From Plantago major (lineage: Eukaryota > Streptophyta > Magnoliopsida > Lamiales > Plantaginaceae), in the NCBI GenBank assembly GCA_026545765.1, contig CM048841.1:100893352-100957351 (forward strand): a stretch of DNA of 64,000 nt, given 5' to 3'. Shown in pieces: positions 25,048-36,005 of this stretch (positions are counted from its first letter, which is position 1; every line of letters starts with the position of its first letter). Both the position numbers and the translations under genes were made by a program. The notes beneath the pieces are model-generated. The model was not told where the DNA came from, made no database searches, and saw only the letters and a program-made list of their open reading frames with translations.

Positions 25048-27581
25048 ATGGCATCATATGCAGCTCTTGTGTCTCTGATGAATGTCATAAACCGAGTTCG
25101 ACATCCCACTTGTCCTGCTCCTTTCGACAACTTACAGATGGAGTCTTTGTTGGAAAAAGTTGGTACCTTGGTTGATTTTCTTGAGAACAATTCCCAAAGA
25201 ACAGGCAAATTTCTAGAGAGAAAAATGGCTGATGCTGCATTTGCAGCAGAAGACAAGATCGAATCCTATGTTGCTGAGCGAATTCGTACAGGATCCTCAG
25301 GCAATGGAAACGAAGGATACGCCTGTTTTTGTCAAGATCTAGAGGAAGTAATCAAAGAAATGGTTCATGTCATTCAAGGAGCCATGGAAGCTAAAGAGAA
25401 GAACGTTGAAATGGATCAGCTGCCAAGAAACTCGACGCGTAAGCATCCAGATGGAATGATCAAGGTGGTGGGATTACTCAAGGAGATGGAGGAGTTGAGA
25501 GAACGCATCTTTACAAACGAACTCAGACGACAGATCCTCCCGGTTGTTGGCATGGGAGGTATTGGTAAGACTACCCTCACTAGAAGTGTTTATAACATTC
25601 CATATGTCAGACGTTCTTTCGAGGTTCAAGCTTGGGCAACGATATCTCAGGATTATACTCTTGGAGATATTATTCGTGCACTTTTAGATGATATTGGTGT
25701 TGATGAAACGGATTGCATAGACGATGAAGACTTGGGAGATAAATTATACAAATGTCTATATAACAGAAAGTACCTGATTGTATTGGATGACATTTGGGAT
25801 GTTAAGGTGTGGTTCATGATAATGAGGTTCTTTCCTGATTATACGAATGGAAGCAGAATCCTGTTAACCACTAGACTTTCGGATGTTGCTGGTAGTGTTG
25901 GCTCGTGTCCTTCGTATGAAGTTAAACTTCTAGATCATGCTAAAAGTTGGAATTTGTTCTGTGAAGTAGTATTTGGACTAGAAGATTTCCCTTCTGAATG
26001 GGACGAACTGGAGAGATGTGGGGAGAGAATCGTCAAGAGTTGCAAAGGACTTCCTCTGACGATAGTGGTGGTTGGTGGGCTCCTTAAGATGTCTCAAATG
26101 GCATTAAAAGTTTGGCAGCGTGTCGCAACAGATGCTACCTCGTTCATAATTGCTGAAAATGACGGTCATTGCTTGGAGATGTTATACTTGAGTTACAATC
26201 ACTTGCCTGTTCATCTAAATTAAACCATGTTTCCTGTACATGGGAACTTTCAAAGAAGATCGTGAAATCAGCATCTCAAATCTAATCAAGTTATGGGTGG
26301 CTGATGGATTCTTAAAATCGACTGGAGATGGAACATTGGAGGAGGTTGCATTACAGAATTTGAAAGATCTTGTTGGTAGAAATCTTGTCATGGTCCGGGA
26401 GCAAGGTTCAAGTGGTAAAATAAAAAGCTGCACGGTCCATGATTTGGTAAGGGAACTTTGTTTGAGAGAAGCTCAAGCCGATCAGTTTCTGTGTCTGGTA
26501 AAGAAGGATGTACTCAATTAACCAGGAATATTAGGAAGTGCACGCCGCTTAGCTTGTCATCAACATTTTTCGCAATTTGATCATTCCTTCCCATCAATGC
26601 CATTAGCCCGTTCTATGTTCTGTGACTTCTTGCAGCAGAACCTATCATCTGGTTGTAGATTGTTACGCGTGTTATATGCTAGTGACTCGGATATATATGC
26701 CACACAACTTCTTAATGTACGGTATCTCAGATGTGCGATTAAGCCCAACATCTTGAATTCATCGATATCCTTATTGTGGAACTTAGAGACCTTAATTTTT
26801 GAGGATGGGGGATTAACTCTAAATTTGGGACCTTCCGAACCTTAGGCATCTTGAGTTAGGTGGTGTGCTTTTGCCAAGTCCTATAGGCCTCCAGAGGTAT
26901 ATTGTCCTTAACAATCTGCAGACGATAAAGGGCATCAAGAACTTCCATTGTACTGATGAGGTACTTGCTAGGATTCCAAATGTAAAGAAACTGGCAGTTT
27001 CTTTTGAATCGGACTATCTCACAGTCGATTCGCAACTATCACTCTGCTTCACCAACATGGCTTGTTTTAATAACCTTGAAACACTATTCTGTTCTTTCGA
27101 CCACTATCTGCTAGATGATGTATGTGTTTTCAAAGAACCGACCAATTTCACATTGCCACCTAGCCTTAAGAAGTTGGTTTTGTGGTCGTGTAACATACCA
27201 TGGGAAAGTATGACGATCATTGGTTCGCTCCCAAATCTTGAAGTGCTAAAAATAATGAACGATGCATTTTGTGGCGAGGAATGGAACTCAGCAGAAGGCG
27301 AATTTGAAAAACTTAAAGACTTGACAGTTTACAAGTGCAGTCTGAGTGTCTGGAATGTAGACAGTTGTCATTTCCCAAGACTTGAGGTGTTGAGTCTATG
27401 GTGTTTCGACTTGGAAGAAATCCCTCTTTGTATGGCGGAAGTAGATACTCTTGAATCAATCAGCTTGGGGGCAACTAAAATATCTGCTGTTGTCTCAGCA
27501 AAGGCGATACTGGAAAAGGCAGAATCCGAGGGAAACAATTGTCTTTCAGTTGAAGTTCAATATCTGTACCGTTACGCATGA
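25048..27581 (+). pseudogene. NLR-b1: CC-NB-LRR, R1B-like, pseudogene
   Basis: Near-identical to the intact NLR-b3 (49,941-52,544), starting MASYAALVSLMNVINRV. The coiled coil and NB-ARC are well kept: P-loop VVGMGGIGKTTL, kinase-2 YLIVLDDIWD, GLPL CKGLPLTIVV. Compared with b3 it has a 4 bp insertion near 26,217 that stops the frame just before the KPCFLYM motif, a GAA-to-TAA change near 26,518, an 8 bp loss near 26,821 and a 2 bp loss near 27,573. The first frame therefore gives a CC-NB-ARC product of 391 residues, which might be expressed as a truncated protein, but the LRR part is lost. The lesions lie over an otherwise hardly changed sequence, so inactivation is recent. Its promoter is also split by the Copia element. 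Confidence 0.9.
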
Positions 27582-27645
27582 AGAGGCAGAGGTGAAGAGT
27601 ATGGAAAATGACAAGTTTCGAGTTGAATGTCAGGTTAGTTAATGA

Positions 27646-28699
27646 TGTCTTTTGCTTCACTAGTTGCTTCAGTAATTGCATGATCTAAAGTCTTCAGTTG
27701 AAGTTCAATATCTGCAATTGATTTTCGGTCTCATTATATCTGAACTAACTTGGTGCAGAGGGATTACTTGAGCTAATTAAGAACGAAAATTCGTGAGAAT
27801 GAGCAAGCCAAGTTTGTAGATGCCATGAAGGAAGGTACAATGTTAGCCTGCTAGACTAACAGTTGGGAGTGGGACTGGTTCTGATCGATTTATTCGTTGC
27901 ACTAGCGCTCAGACTTGCTGTAGAAGGGCATGCAAGCAAATGCAACTCAAGTTTAGGCCTTGGGCTAGACTGGACAGGTTTTCAGAATAGGCCAATCTGG
28001 GAAATGCTACAGGCACGTATGATATCCTTAGCGCGGTTCATCTCGAAAATGCCACTTAAAGCTTGGCAGTGGGTTGCTGCTGTTACTTGCAGAAATCTAC
28101 TCGTTTAATTCCTTCCAGGATTTGATTCAATTTTTATGTAAGATTGAAGCTTTGCATGATTGGATAAGTGTTGTTTATGGAACACTTGCATCTGTTATTG
28201 CTAACTAGAGACTGTTCAATGCAAATCACAAGCAAAGATTGAAATAGTGTTAGAACTTAGAACTTAGAAGTTGGAACATCCCTTCTTCAATATCTAGGAA
28301 GTATTAAAATTAGAATTCTTATAAACTTATGGTATTCAAATTTGAAGTGAAAGACTCACGGGATCGAAATATATTAAAAATTGTTCTAAGTTTCGGCTAG
28401 ATCAACGAAAAGCGCGTAAATTCAAATTCTACCGACTTGGAAAATCGTATATTCTTCTTGTTTAGCCTGTGAATAATTAATTTTTCGTTTTGTTGGGTTT
28501 TTAAAGAACCCGTCTCCAAATATTCCGCTTGGTAGCTAAAAATGATTATATGTTCTGAAATGACGATTATATCCCTGAAATTGCAATACCCAAAAATGAC
28601 CTAATTTGGTGTCTGTACATTTCACAATCAAAGCATACCATTTCTCTTCTTCTTCAACCAGCTTCTCATAGGGTTTCCAGTTTACCAGCCATTGTCAGA
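27646..28699 (+). other. 3' flank of NLR-b1, repeated after NLR-b3
   Basis: Matches 52,545-53,650 with indels. It contains a possible small downstream exon (acceptor ttggtgcag, then agggattacttgagctaa near 27,760-27,778). Next comes a segment with an 81-codon frame at 27,863-28,108 that is not kept as a frame in the other copy, so I do not call it a gene. From 28,300 the sequence is F-box upstream DNA. Confidence 0.5.
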
Positions 28700-28956
28700 G
28701 CTCGAGAAGTCCGTACGAGGTACGGAAACTATGGTTATTTATTTTACTGAGTTGTGTGTTTGGAAATGCTTTTAGATGATTTCTTGGTTGATTTTGCCTA
28801 ATTTGGTTGTGCTTTATAATAGGCAAAAATCAGTAGCTTTGTTTCTTCTGTCATTTCCCTTGTGTTGTTATTTGGTTCTGCTTTATGTTTCAGCTATCTA
28901 TTTACTGAGTTGTTTTTGCCTGATTAGTGGTTTTTTTTTTTTTTAATTACCTTAGC
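28700..28956 (+). promoter_or_regulatory. 5' UTR exon and intron of F-box1
   Basis: A conserved word gccattgtcagagctcgaga runs into a donor (cgag/gtacgg at 28,719/28,720). After a T-rich intron an acceptor accttag lies one base before the ATG at 28,957. The same layout recurs before F-box3 (53,920-54,204) and F-box2 (39,355-39,625), which supports a real 5'-UTR intron. Confidence 0.65.
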
Positions 28957-30450
28957 ATGTCAAATACTGCAATGGGGGTGAAGGAGTTTGACTTGCCGGA
29001 TGGAATATTGCAGCACATACAGCGTTTTCTAGACACCAAAGAAGCTGCTCGAACCGCCGTATTATCCAAATCTTGGTTCTCTGCTTGGTCTACTCGTCCA
29101 TCTCTGCACTTCAACTATCGAAACTTATCCACTGCCAGGCAAACCGTAGAAAGGTACCTACGGTTAAACCTCAAATTAGAAAGGTTCGAACTGGGTTTGA
29201 TTGCGGACTGGGGCGACTATGATGCTTACGCATCACTTTATGAGTTGATTCTAGATGTGCTGAAATTGGGCATGAATGATCTCCATTTGTGTCTCGATTT
29301 CATGTACCCAATGTATGTTTTGCCGGTGCAAGTGATTGCTGCTGCTCCCTTATCTTTGGAAAAGCTATATGTTTCTCATTGCAAGATTGATGGTTTGACT
29401 CAAGATTCTGTCATATGTTGTCGTCTTACTTCGCTTACTTTAGTAAGAGTCTGTTCAGATGATGCCATGATTAAGATTGTACTATCAGGGTGTCATTTGC
29501 TTGAAATATTACAATTGATTGACTGCACTGGTATGACCAAAATTGATTTGAGTAAGATGATCAACTTGAAATCAGTTCGGTTGGGGTCTGAGAGGCAGCC
29601 TATGTGGGTCCAGTTTACAGATTCAGGATCTGATATTGGTGGTGGAGTGAAAGAGCCCGAGTTTGTTCAGTTGAGTTCTTTGGAACTGACAGAAGTGGGC
29701 ATTGGAGATGAGTTTTTCCATGATTATTTACGAAAATTTCCTTCCCTCCAGTGTTTGATACTTTCAGATTGTGATGGCTTTGAAAATGTACAAATTTCAA
29801 GCTCTTCGCTTCAACTCTTGAGATTGAAAAATAAGCAGTTGAAGAAGGCCCAATTTGATGTTCCGAATATTCAGAAGTTTGAGTACTCGGGTAGTGATGT
29901 TCCTTCTCTATCCTTTAGTACGAGTTCTGAAGAATGGGAATCTTGTGTCACTTTCAATGTCGAAAATTATGATTACGGTAATGGTGCCTCTTGGTTTCTT
30001 AATTTGAGCAAGTTCCTAATGAATTTGAGTCCATCCAGAATTTCTCTATGTGTTGAGGGTTTCCATGATGCTATCCCAATGGAATATGTTTTGAATTTCC
30101 CTATACCTGTGGTAGAAAATTTGGCTATATATGGATCTCCATCACAAGAGTTTTTTAGGGGTCTGTTTTGGAGTTGTCATCCCAAGTATGTGGCTCCTAA
30201 AACTTCATTGTTTGAATACCTACAACATGATGAAAACCTACGCCTCCGACATTATAAAGACCTACACCTTCTACATGATGTGCTTACTACGGTGCATGTG
30301 CCGGATGACGTTACTGTTGAATTCAAGTATGGAACATGCACGGAATGGCAGCCAATACCCTGGATCGCTGTGTTTGAGGCTTGGACTTCTGCGGAGAACA
30401 AAGAAACAGTTCACGTACGCTTCAAGCTGAAATGGCAGGGCACCTTTTAG
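28957..30450 (+). CDS. F-box1: F-box/LRR protein, intact
   Basis: Seen: 497 residues. The ATG at 28,957 (MSNTAMGVKEFDLPDG) was chosen because it directly follows the intron acceptor and matches the other copies. The F-box lies at about residues 11-55 (LPDGILQHIQRFLDTKEAAR, then VLSKSWFSAWSTRPSLHF). A series of leucine-rich repeats follows (SLTLVRVCSDDAMIKIVLSG, FPSLQCLILSDCDGFENV), and the C-terminal part ends FKLKWQGTF. Known of the family: such proteins are substrate receptors of SCF ubiquitin ligases, the F-box binding SKP1/ASK and the LRR the target. The target here is unknown. It is one of three copies, each lying 3' of an NLR-b gene, so it belongs to the duplicated unit. The frame is open throughout. 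A role in immunity is inference from position only. Confidence 0.9.
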   Translation: MSNTAMGVKEFDLPDGILQHIQRFLDTKEAARTAVLSKSWFSAWSTRPSLHFNYRNLSTARQTVERYLRLNLKLERFELGLIADWGDYDAYASLYELILDVLKLGMNDLHLCLDFMYPMYVLPVQVIAAAPLSLEKLYVSHCKIDGLTQDSVICCRLTSLTLVRVCSDDAMIKIVLSGCHLLEILQLIDCTGMTKIDLSKMINLKSVRLGSERQPMWVQFTDSGSDIGGGVKEPEFVQLSSLELTEVGIGDEFFHDYLRKFPSLQCLILSDCDGFENVQISSSSLQLLRLKNKQLKKAQFDVPNIQKFEYSGSDVPSLSFSTSSEEWESCVTFNVENYDYGNGASWFLNLSKFLMNLSPSRISLCVEGFHDAIPMEYVLNFPIPVVENLAIYGSPSQEFFRGLFWSCHPKYVAPKTSLFEYLQHDENLRLRHYKDLHLLHDVLTTVHVPDDVTVEFKYGTCTEWQPIPWIAVFEAWTSAENKETVHVRFKLKWQGTF

Positions 30451-30485
30451 CTCACCTGAACTGGAAATAACAGGTATCAATGTGT

Positions 30486-30735
30486 ATGTAAATTGTTTTT
30501 CTGTTGTACATGTGATTCGAGTGTGGGAGATAACCTGTCAATCAATTGTTGTTGTAAATTAATGTTTAGTAATCCATAGAGAACCTAAGATATAGTTAAG
30601 TATAATATTTATGTAAATTGTTTTTCTGTTGTACATGTGATTCGAGTGTGGGAGATAACCTGTCAATCAATTGTTGTTGTAAATTAATGTTTAGTAATCC
30701 ATAGAGAACCTAAGATATAGTTAAGTATAATATTT
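30486..30735 (+). repeat. 125 bp exact-looking tandem duplication in the F-box1 3' flank
   Basis: Two back-to-back 125 bp units start atgtaaattgtttttctg at 30,486 and 30,611. The F-box2 flank has one such unit (41,318 on), and F-box3 a shortened one. The units look identical, so this is a very recent local duplication in the 3' UTR or just beyond. Confidence 0.88.
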
Positions 30736-30929
30736 AAGTTTTAACTTGTAGCTCTTTATATAATGCGGTGAACAGTTATCCCAAAGTTATCCCAAGTTTT
30801 AAATTATAGCTCTTTCTGTTGTACATGTGATTCGAGTGTGGTAGATAAAATATTGAGAAAATGAGTATGGACTATCAGTTTGGCAATCACAACCGGTTGT
30901 TTGTTTGAAATAACCAAGTTATCCCCTTC

Positions 30930-31310
30930 CTATTAAGCGACATAACCTTAATGCAAATTGTTTGACATACTATTCCTTAATATGCAACCTGTTTTTGTGG
31001 AGAATCATAAATGGTGTCTTCCTTGTTGTACTAAAGTCACTCATAAATTTTTACTGGACCACCTGTTCCAGGCTTGCAGTGGAGGCATGTGGCTCGAAGA
31101 ACTTAACCATCTCAGCTGATATCATGGTCTCTGATAGTGTTCCTTTGTTCATAGACAACCTTGTTATGGTTGCTGCTTCTGCTTCTGTCAACTTACATAA
31201 CTGGATTGTTTTATTTCGTCCAACTTGCAATTCGTCTAATGTAAAAATTGTTGAATCATCTCTTCTGGTTCATGTTATATTGCTATGTGTAATTTGAATT
31301 AGGCAAGGTG
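30930..31310 (+). other. Conserved segment downstream of F-box1 (copy 1 of 4)
   Basis: A segment with the translated core RLAVEACGSKNLTISADIMV and VPLFIDNLVMVAASASVNLH recurs after F-box2 (41,610-41,905), after F-box3 (55,990-56,315) and, more diverged, after NLR-b2 (35,370-35,650). The 41.6 kb and 56.0 kb copies keep the same frame over about 55 codons. I do not recognise a family. It could be a decayed exon carried with the unit or an untranslated segment. There is an intron-like acceptor before it (tgttccag). Confidence 0.4.
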
Positions 31311-32359
31311 CTGTCTTTTGAAACTTTTACATCTCAAGTCTTTCTTCTTCCTCGGCATATTAGCCATAAAGATGTTATTGCACCTTGATAGTCCGGCACT
31401 GTGGAGTTATTATAGGCAGACTTGAGCAATGCACTCCATACACCAGAAGTTATGTTGGGACATTCTTTTTGTTTAGCTACAGAATCATATGAAATATGCT
31501 AAGTGAAAAAGCAGTCCCTGCTCTGATTGTAATGTATTGTTCGCATTCAGTTTGTGCTACTGGGAGCATCTTAATAGTAGAACTGGCTATGAGTCTATGA
31601 CGGTGTGGTTTGTATATGGTTCACAGACTGGTTAATCATCATAGTAATTATTGCAGAGATGTAGCATTCTCCAAATCTGCTGGATTTCTTCTCGTGTACT
31701 GTATGGAATTTCGAGTCTCTAACTGACTGTCTGCTTGTCAAGCCAGAAAGTATAGAATAGATTCAGAAGCTTTGTTGCATTACGGAATGTGGATTCTGTT
31801 CTGTTAGATTAGATCCTTTGTTGTATAAATGTAGAAAATGCGCTTTATTTTCTTTTCGCCTCTAACGACCACCTCTTAGTTGAAGGCCGAATACAAGTTC
31901 ATGTTGCACCTTGTTATAACCAGCTCAGTAGACTGACTTCTGACTTTAAAAATCTCGCCAAACATCCACTCTCAGTTCAACTTGACTATTTTGGATCATC
32001 AACCTTGTCCGGAAGTATCACCGATTGTTTGCCATAGAGTTTTAACTCTATCCATCTCCGTTAAATATTAGGGTGGGTTTGGTCTAGAGTTAAGGTATGA
32101 TACTTATGTGTCCAGGTTTATCTTTCTCGATCTACCCTACTCGTTCTCTTGAACTACAAAATATCAGATTAAAGCTAAATATATCGCAGTCAACATAAGT
32201 TTACTTCAACAAAAACGGCAAGAAATAGACTTCTCTGAATGTTAACTAGAAATGATTTCACACCAACTCTCTATAAAGAGGCTTCTGCATGCATGGAACC
32301 AAGTACCAACCTCCAACCATACAATTCAATACCCTGAACATTGTGTGAAATCTTTCTGA
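31311..32359 (+). other. Duplicated intergenic flank
   Basis: 31,311-32,145 matches 56,316-57,141 with indels. The match ends near ctaccctactcg at 32,145 and 57,140. No gene is seen. From 32,145 to 32,359 there is only short AT-rich DNA before the NLR-b2 remnant. Confidence 0.6.
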
Positions 32360-34644
32360 TTTGATTGATTTTCTCGAGGCTGATTCGACAGTGATCAGCA
32401 AGGAGATGGGGAGAAAATGTCTGATGTTGCTTTTGCAGCAGAAGACACAATCGAAAGCTATTATGTGGATCAAGTTCATGCAAGATACCAAGGCCATGGA
32501 GATGAGGAAGGATTCAAGCAAGTTTTTCAGGAGCTGGAGAAATCAATCCACGAATTGGATCTCATTATTGGAGAAGCTAAAGATAAGAATGGGCGGAAGG
32601 ATCAGGTATCCAAAAGCTATGTACATGTTGACTCATCAGTGCCTCCTGGTGAAACCAAGATGGTGGGATTTGAGGAGGAGTTGTATCGGTTAATGGGATC
32701 GATCCGTACACAGGAATCCAGTCTACAAATCATTCCGATCGTTGGCATGGCAGGAATAGGTAAGTCTGCTCTCGCTCGAAGTGTTTATGAACATTCATAT
32801 GTGAAGGGAAAATTTGATGTTTAAGGTTGGGTAACAATATCTCAAGATTACACTGTTGAAAATGTTATTTGTCGCCTCTTAGGTGACATTGGTAAATGCA
32901 GCACAAGAGAGTATGGCATAAATGACACTGTTTACAATATCTCAAGACTACACTGTTCATGTGAAGCCGTGTTTCTTATACATGGCTTACTCTCAAGAAG
33001 ATGAGAGATTGTATTGCTCTGATCTCATCAGACAATGGGTTGCTGATGGACTTGTAAACTCAGATAAAGTTAAGGACATGGAACAGGTTGCTTTAGAATG
33101 TTTGAATGATCTGGTTAATCGAAATCTTATCATGGCTTGGAGTTGAGGCTCTCGTGGAAAGGTAAGGAGTTGCTCTATCCATGATTTGTTAAGGGAGTTT
33201 TGTTTGAGAGAGATTCAAAACGAGAGATTTCTTTGTCGAATACCCAACGATCCCCACAAGTTAGAAAATGCACGTCGTGTGGCTCACTTTCCACTTTTCT
33301 GGTATGACCCTCATCCCCTGTCCATAATTCCATTAGCCCGTTCTGTGATAGACAATTACCCACACGGTCTGCCGCATAATTTCACGTATGGTTCGAAGTT
33401 ATTACAAGTTTTGTCTGTGCATTTCTCGAATGCAGAAGTCCTGCATCTTTCTTAATATACGATATTTTTGCTGTAGTTCTTCTGAGTTCCGGATTTCCTC
33501 GTTATCCTGGAACCTAGAGACAGTAATTGCGAGGGAACTTGTGAAGGCGGATGGTGAACAGCTTCAAATATGGGATCTTCCGAACCTTAGGCATGTCATA
33601 TTCTATGGACGACACTGTCCTCCATTGGCAGATCCAGCTGGTGTGCAAACCAGTTGCATCCTTGTCAATCTACAAACCCTTCAAGGCATTAGAAACTTCC
33701 TTTTTAATGATGAGGCAGCGAACCGGATTCCAAACTTGAAGAAACTGGGAGTTTCTTATGACGAGTATGTCATTTCGGAAGAGGTCAACTCTTCAAAACT
33801 GTCACATTGTTTTGCCAGTCTAGCGCGTCTTGAGAACCTTGAGACATTGTTGTGTAGTTTCGAACACTTCATAGATAAGATATGTGTTTTTAATGACCCT
33901 GTGAGTGTCCTGTTCTCGCCCCACCTCAGAAAGTTGTCCTTGAGTTCATCTTATATTCCATGGGGATGTATGGCAATCGTAGGTTCCTTGCCCTGCCTTG
34001 AAAAGCTCAAGTTATTTGATAATGCGTTTTGTGGTGATGTATGGACGCCATCAGATGGAGGGTTTCAATGCCTGAAATACATGTTCATTTACGAGTGCTA
34101 TCTAAGGAATTGGATAGCAGATGATTCCCATTTCCCAAGACTTGAGCAGTTGATTCTTCGGGAACCAGAACTGGATGAAATTCCTTTCGATTTTGCAGAT
34201 TCAAATACTCTTGAAGCGATCGACTTGAGTTCTGGAAAAATATCTGCCGTGAGTTCCGTGAAGAAAATACTAGAAGAAAAACGGGAAAACCAGGCAGATG
34301 ATGATTTTTCAGTCAAGGTTACCTATCATTACTATTCAGAGGAGGAGAAGAGGGAGGTGGAGAAATTAGCAGGCAGCATGTTTCAAGTGAACTTTAAGTT
34401 TAAGGTGAGCTTTCATGTCATGTCCCATCTATTTTCATCACCTTCCAACTGATTTTTCACTCTTTGCATGTTAAAGAAAAATATGGCTTTCTGGCATTGC
34501 ACTATCTTCATTATTTCTTTCAATATGTTGCAGAGTCGGATGGCCTCGTGTTCGGAAGATAATCAAGAAGAGGACAGTTCTGGGGAGTACCATCCAGAAG
34601 ATGAGTGTGACTGCTCAGAATGTATGATGGAATCAGAAGATTAA
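32360..34644 (+). pseudogene. NLR-b2: R1B-like NLR pseudogene with internal NB-ARC deletion
   Basis: A more diverged b-type gene. The 5' end (first ~50 codons) is missing, and a frame change lies near 32,405-32,417. The coiled-coil part (VAFAAEDTIESYYVDQVHAR) and P-loop (IVGMAGIGKSALARSVYE) are readable to a TAA at 32,822. After about 120 bp the sequence jumps to VHVKPCFLYMAYSQEDERLY, so the kinase-2, RNBS-B and GLPL part is deleted. The word acaatatctcaaga stands on both sides of the jump (32,834 and 32,935). A TGA at 33,143 and a further frame change near 33,454 follow; then an LRR frame runs from 33,388 to 34,404. A donor (aag/gtgagc, 34,404) and acceptor (tgcag, 34,533) join it to an acidic last exon, 34,534-34,644 (NQEEDSSGEYHPEDECDCSE). 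It cannot make a full NLR. Confidence 0.85.
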
Positions 34645-35890
34645 TGCGACTGCTCAGAAAATATAACGGAATATTGTTCAGAAGATGAATGCAACTGCTC
34701 AGAAAGTATAATGGAATATTGTTCAGAAGAGAAAGAAGCGCGAGGACTCAGAAAATATGGAACAATCGAGTAAAAGGCAGATGTAGAAAATTGGTAGGCA
34801 GTTATTCCTAAGTTCAATTTATTCAGGTAAGTTTGTGCTGCCTACATCTACATGCCATAATTTTTTTGCACCAAAAATTCTAACTATGCTTGCAGTGGAC
34901 ATTGGGTCTTCAAGAACTGCACCCGGAAGGTGTGGGTAAGTGACACAGTCACTGCTGTAGCTGTTCCGTCATTCATTGAAGCTTAGAAATATAGTAAGAA
35001 GGTTTTGATTTGAATCGGCCATCCTGGGAATGTTATTGAGGTACGTTAAGTTCGCTTCATATTCAAAATGCTGCACCATAGAAGTTGTTAAGGACCTTTG
35101 AGTCCAAATGATCGATTTTATGAATATATGTAATATGCAGTTGCAACTATTGGGATGTCTTGCTGGGGTGGAGTCGTGGAGATGTCGGAGGTCTTAGTTG
35201 TTGGCTAGCCTGTGAGCTCGCTTATACTCACATGATTACTGACCCCAAGTTAGGTACTTGCAACTGGCTTGATCAAGGTACCTTCAGACCCCTTTGTTTG
35301 TTTAAGTTTAAGCTTACCAAGTTAATGCCTTCCAGTTAAGCGACATAACCTAAATACAGAAGTATGACATATCCCGTAACAAGCAACCTGTTCTTGTGGA
35401 GAAATGACATCTTTCATCTTCTACTCAAATTTAAATTTTGGGTTCCAGGCTTTCTTTGTAGATGTGTGGCTTGAAGAACTTAAACCTAGACGTATCGTCT
35501 GGCTGATATCCTGGACTCTGGTGGTGTTTCCTTTATTCATTGACGCCACGGCCAATGAAGTGGGCTTGCTGCTTCTGCTGCTTCCATCTAGCTACTTGCA
35601 TAACTGGATAGTTTTATCTTCTTCAACTTGCAAGCACAAGTATGTCTGATGTTAAAGTTGGTGAATCATGTATTCTCATTCATTGTTATGTATATAATTT
35701 GAATTTAGTAAGGTGCTGTCTGTGAAACTTTTACATCTAAACTCTTTCTCTTCCTCTGTGCAAATTAGCTGTAAAGATGCAATTGCACATTGATAGTTCA
35801 TGCTGATTAGTTTTTGCTGAAGTTCCATTTGCTAATAAGAGTTCTTGCAAATATCAAAATAAAATTCCTATGAACTTATGTAGTAACTTA
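34645..35890 (+). other. 3' flank of NLR-b2 with acidic-codon repeats and a copy of the conserved segment
   Basis: 34,645-34,740 continues the last exon's sequence as near-repeats of tgctcagaaa...tattgttcagaagat, about 45-50 bp each, coding for Glu/Asp/Ser/Cys if read through. 35,370-35,650 is the diverged fourth copy of the segment found behind the F-box genes. No further gene is seen. Confidence 0.5.
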
Positions 35891-36005
35891 CTCCGTCCGA
35901 GAATAGTTTTCTACTTTGACTTTTTACAGTCAAACTTTTTTAACTTTGACTACAAATTAATTTTAAATCGCAAATATAAAACGTTCAATTAAATTATGTC
36001 AAATA
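35891..36005. mobile_element. One end of a Stowaway-like MITE
   Basis: ctccgtccgagaatagtt follows a TA. Inside, the words ctttgactacaaattaat and aaacgttcaattaaatta match the interior of the element at 9,169-9,428. The opposite inverted end is not found in the next 400 bases, so this is a truncated element. Confidence 0.6.

Noticed and set aside
27863-28108. 81-codon frame behind NLR-b1
   Set aside because: The frame is not kept in the matching DNA behind NLR-b3, which has indels there.
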